Positions 6,041-8,397 of a stretch of 8,397 nucleotides of DNA are shown in pieces. The DNA is from Bacteroidales bacterium. Its GTDB lineage: Bacteria > Bacteroidota > Bacteroidia > Bacteroidales > Bacteroidaceae. Made by a program: the position numbers and the translations under genes. The DNA is taken from assembly GCA_004557285.1 (NCBI GenBank), contig SFEK01000093.1, forward strand, positions 1-8,397, read 5' to 3'. Numbering within the stretch: position 1 is the first letter of the stretch; each line of letters starts with the position of its first letter. The notes beneath the pieces were generated by a model, which saw nothing but the letters and a program-made list of their open reading frames with translations, searched no databases and was not told the origin of the DNA.

Positions 6041-7444
6041 TTAATCCTTCATTGTCTTGAGTCGTTCCACATATTGGTCAATCCTCTGCATCTCTGCCGG
6101 GATGTCGATTTCCTGTGGACAATGTTGTGTGCACTTGCCACAACCTATGCAGTGGTTGGCCTGTCTCATCCGGGGCACACTGCGGTCGTAGCCCACAAGA
6201 AATGCCCTGCGTGCACTGCGGTAGTTCTCGTCTTGTGTTGACGAAGCCATATAACCCTTGTGGATGCACTTGTTGTAATGTGCAAAGATGCCCGGAATGT
6301 CAATGCCATAAGGGCACGGCATACAGTATTGGCAGGTGGTACAGGGCACCGTGGGATATTTCATCAGCATCTGCGCCGTTTCTTCCAGCAAGACCATTTC
6401 GTCCTTGGTGCAGGGTTCCAGCGGCGAATAGGTGCGTATGTTGTCCTGCAAATGCTCCATGTAGGTCATGCCGCTCAGCACTGTAAGTACCCGTGGAAAA
6501 GAACCGGCAAAGCGGAAAGCCCATGAAGCGATGCTGTCTTCTGGCCGACGTTGTTTCAAACTGGCGTTCAGATGGTCGGTAAGGTCGGCCAGTCGGCCAC
6601 CGAGCAGCGGTTCCATCACGACCACTGGAATGTTGCGCTTGTCGAGTTCGGCATACAGATAGTCGGCATTGTAGTTGCTCCCCGAAGCATGACGGTAATC
6701 CACATAATTCAGCTGTATCTGCACAAAATCCCATTTAAACTCATCGTGCCTTGACAGCATATAGTCGAAACTCTTGATGTCGCCATGATAGGAAAATCCC
6801 AGATGGCGTATGCGCCCCTCTTCACGCTCCTTGAGCAGAAAGTCAATCAGGTGGTTGTCGAAGAATCTTTCCTTCAGCGTGGGCACTCCTTTGCCGATAC
6901 CCACGACATGCAGCAGGTAATAGTCGATGTAGTCTGTCTGCAGGTCGCGCAGCGAGTTGCGGTACATCTCCACCGACGTATCAAAGCTCTCTTTGGGGCT
7001 CAAGCCCTTGTCAATCACATCGAAGTTAGACATCTTGGTGGCGATGTAATACGATTTTCTTGGATGTCGTTTCAAGGCAATGCCTGTCACCTTTTCCGAA
7101 AGTCCCCGGCAGTAGGGTGGTGCGGTGTCAAAATAATTCACGCCATGGGCAATGGCATAATCCACCAGAGCGTTGACAGCTTCTTGGTCAATCTCCTCGT
7201 CCTTGCCGTCGGCGGCTTCTTTTGTGGGCCAGCGCATGCACCCATAGCCCAGAATCGACACCTGCTCGCCGGTTTTGGGATGTTTGCGGTAAGTCATCTT
7301 GTCGGTAGGCACCTCTTCATGGGGTTTCTTGCCTTCAGTCGGTTTGCTGTTGGTGGTACAGGCCGCAAGAGCTGTAGTGGCTGCTGCACCCATGCCAAAG
7401 AGTTTCAAGAACTCACGGCGGTTGATCTTCTTTGGTTTGTTCAT
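6041..7444 (-). CDS. Tat-exported aldo/keto reductase with C-terminal bis-[4Fe-4S] domain
   Basis: This 467-residue protein joins three parts. The N-terminus is a twin-arginine signal, NRREFLKLFG (8-17), followed by a hydrophobic region and ALAAC with Cys29, which also reads as a lipobox; it may be a Tat-exported lipoprotein. Residues about 50-340 form an aldo/keto reductase barrel with the complete catalytic tetrad: Asp106 (FDTAPPY), Tyr111, Lys137 (ATK) and His179 (LLH). The cofactor-side segment SGMTYMEHLQDN (324-335) also looks like the family. The C-terminus carries two cluster motifs, C368-x2-C371-x2-C374-x2-C377-P and C432-x2-C435-x2-C438-x3-C442-P, spaced as in aldo/keto reductase-ferredoxin fusions. 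Substrate and direction are unknown. It lies 21 bases after the polyferredoxin gene and 13 bases before tatA. An extracytoplasmic location is odd for a family that uses free NADPH, so electrons may instead arrive through the clusters (inference). Confidence 0.92.
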   Translation of the reverse strand: MNKPKKINRREFLKLFGMGAAATTALAACTTNSKPTEGKKPHEEVPTDKMTYRKHPKTGEQVSILGYGCMRWPTKEAADGKDEEIDQEAVNALVDYAIAHGVNYFDTAPPYCRGLSEKVTGIALKRHPRKSYYIATKMSNFDVIDKGLSPKESFDTSVEMYRNSLRDLQTDYIDYYLLHVVGIGKGVPTLKERFFDNHLIDFLLKEREEGRIRHLGFSYHGDIKSFDYMLSRHDEFKWDFVQIQLNYVDYRHASGSNYNADYLYAELDKRNIPVVVMEPLLGGRLADLTDHLNASLKQRRPEDSIASWAFRFAGSFPRVLTVLSGMTYMEHLQDNIRTYSPLEPCTKDEMVLLEETAQMLMKYPTVPCTTCQYCMPCPYGIDIPGIFAHYNKCIHKGYMASSTQDENYRSARRAFLVGYDRSVPRMRQANHCIGCGKCTQHCPQEIDIPAEMQRIDQYVERLKTMKD

Positions 7445-7465
7445 GATGTTCTGTTTAATGGATGC

Positions 7466-8397
7466 TTATATCATTCGATGACGCTCATGTCCTTCTACAT
7501 AGATGGCACTGAACGGACGGGCAGGGCAAAGCTGTTCACAGGCTCCGCAGCCGATGCATCGTTCGGTGTTCACGGCAGGAATACGGGGCGACTCCTCATC
7601 ACCGGCTACCGATGGTATCATCTGTATGGCACCTACAGGACAATGACGGGCACAGTTGCCGCAATCCACGCCTTCGGTCAGCGGCAGACAGTTTTTCTTC
7701 ACCCACACGGCATGGCCAATCTGTATCGACAGTTTTTCATCATCCGTCACCCTTCGGATAGCCCCCGTGGGGCACACCTCAGAGCATCGGGTACATTCCC
7801 GACGGCAATAGCCACGCTCGTAGGAGGCTTCAGGCTGCATCAGTGTTTCCATTCGAGTAGATGGCCGCAGCACACCGTTGGGACACACCGACACACAGAG
7901 TTGGCAGGCGGTGCAGTGTTGCGACATGTGGGCCAGACTTTTGGCTCCAGGGGGAACGATGGGCGTGCGGCGTTTCGGTATCTGTTTGTCTTCAATCACG
8001 GCCAGTCCTCCATCCACCTTCTTCTCTTGAGCCTTGATGGCAGCTGCGGCCAGCGTGGTGGCAGTGACTGCGAGAAAAGCACGGCGCGACGGGTCAGTCT
8101 CATGTTTGCATGCCGAAGACCTCGACTCTTGTTTAGCACCAATTCCTACCCGTTTGATACCTATGGCTCCATGCCGGCAATTGCCTATGCAGTCCATGCA
8201 CATCACACAACGGCTACCGTCTATGTGGTGGTTGTCGCCATCGATACACGATGCCTTGCATTGGCGTGAACACAGACCGCAGTTGTTGCACTTGTCTTTG
8301 TCGATGGTGATGCGAAACAGCGCATGGCGTGACAACATCCCGAGCACGGTGCCCACCGGACAGATGGTGTTGCAGTAGGTTCTTCCGTTGAGCCAGG
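7466..8397 (-). CDS. Membrane polyferredoxin, NapH-NapG-like fusion with internal twin-arginine motif, partial
   Basis: The reading frame is open to the right edge and enters with WLNGRTYCNTICPVGTVLG, the conserved CxxxCP loop of NapH/NosR-type membrane iron-sulfur proteins, so the membrane N-terminal part is outside the window. Numbering from the GTG at 8356 (an internal Val, not a start), two [4Fe-4S] motifs follow: C23/C26/C29/C33 and C50/C53/C56/C60. Next comes DPSRRAFLAVTATTLAAAA (88-106), a twin-arginine-like signal inside the protein. After it are four more clusters of the MauM/NapG pattern: C148/151/154/158-P, C184/188/191/195-P, C223/232/235/239-P and C267/270/273/277-P. NapH and NapG pass quinol electrons to periplasmic enzymes. 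The fusion suggests cytoplasmic clusters, a Tat-inserted last helix and a periplasmic four-cluster domain. It is upstream of the reductase and tatAC in the same direction, with only 21 bases to the reductase. The function is predicted electron transfer; the acceptor is not proven. Confidence 0.88.
   Translation of the reverse strand, partial: WLNGRTYCNTICPVGTVLGMLSRHALFRITIDKDKCNNCGLCSRQCKASCIDGDNHHIDGSRCVMCMDCIGNCRHGAIGIKRVGIGAKQESRSSACKHETDPSRRAFLAVTATTLAAAAIKAQEKKVDGGLAVIEDKQIPKRRTPIVPPGAKSLAHMSQHCTACQLCVSVCPNGVLRPSTRMETLMQPEASYERGYCRRECTRCSEVCPTGAIRRVTDDEKLSIQIGHAVWVKKNCLPLTEGVDCGNCARHCPVGAIQMIPSVAGDEESPRIPAVNTERCIGCGACEQLCPARPFSAIYVEGHERHRMI

Noticed and set aside
6785..8269. 494-codon open frame on the + strand opposite the reductase and polyferredoxin genes
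   Set aside because: The minus-strand genes have complete cysteine and catalytic motifs and explain this DNA. The + strand translation is rich in His, Gly and Arg with no recognisable domain, as expected of an antisense shadow in codon-biased DNA.
8354..8356. GTG as the start codon of the polyferredoxin
   Set aside because: The frame continues upstream with GRTYCNTICPVG, a conserved NapH/NosR-type cysteine loop, so the codon is an internal valine and the gene is cut by the window edge.

Overview
The window looks like chromosome of a Bacteroidales bacterium, most likely a Prevotellaceae member. The support is a type IX secretion 'plug' family protein, a lipoprotein resembling the Bacteroidota DUF4836 family, a TatA of Bacteroidota type (GGKKIPELMKGLGKG) with TatC and no TatB, and short A-rich leaders instead of strong Shine-Dalgarno sequences. 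The genus is inference. There are no RNA genes, insertion sequences, CRISPR arrays or long repeats, and no non-coding stretch exceeds about 55 bases.

The window holds two converging gene sets. The left set, on the + strand (1-3732), has four tightly packed genes. First is the C-terminal two thirds of rsmE (16S rRNA m3U1498 methyltransferase). It is followed after 30 bases by a DUF4836-like lipoprotein, then an ABC ATPase overlapping it by 1 base, then a four-helix FtsX/MacB-type permease overlapping the ATPase by 4 bases. The last three look like one machine: an envelope lipoprotein plus a two-gene ABC transporter of the mechanotransmission type. The ATPase is unusual, with altered Walker A, signature and H-loop motifs.

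The right set, on the - strand (8397 down to 3740), reads in transcription order: a membrane polyferredoxin (NapH-like domain fused to a NapG-like domain, N-terminus outside the window), an aldo/keto reductase with a C-terminal bis-[4Fe-4S] domain, tatA, tatC, and the type IX secretion plug protein. The first two both carry twin-arginine motifs, one at its N-terminus and the other inside the protein at the junction of its two halves. The Tat translocase therefore sits in the same probable operon as two of its apparent clients.

The most interesting reading is a self-contained envelope redox module. Quinol electrons could pass through six [4Fe-4S] clusters of the polyferredoxin to the two clusters of an exported aldo/keto reductase, with tatA and tatC co-expressed to place both proteins. 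The motifs are directly visible; the electron path and substrate are hypothesis. The two sets meet with only 7 bases between stop codons, so there is no room for a normal terminator.
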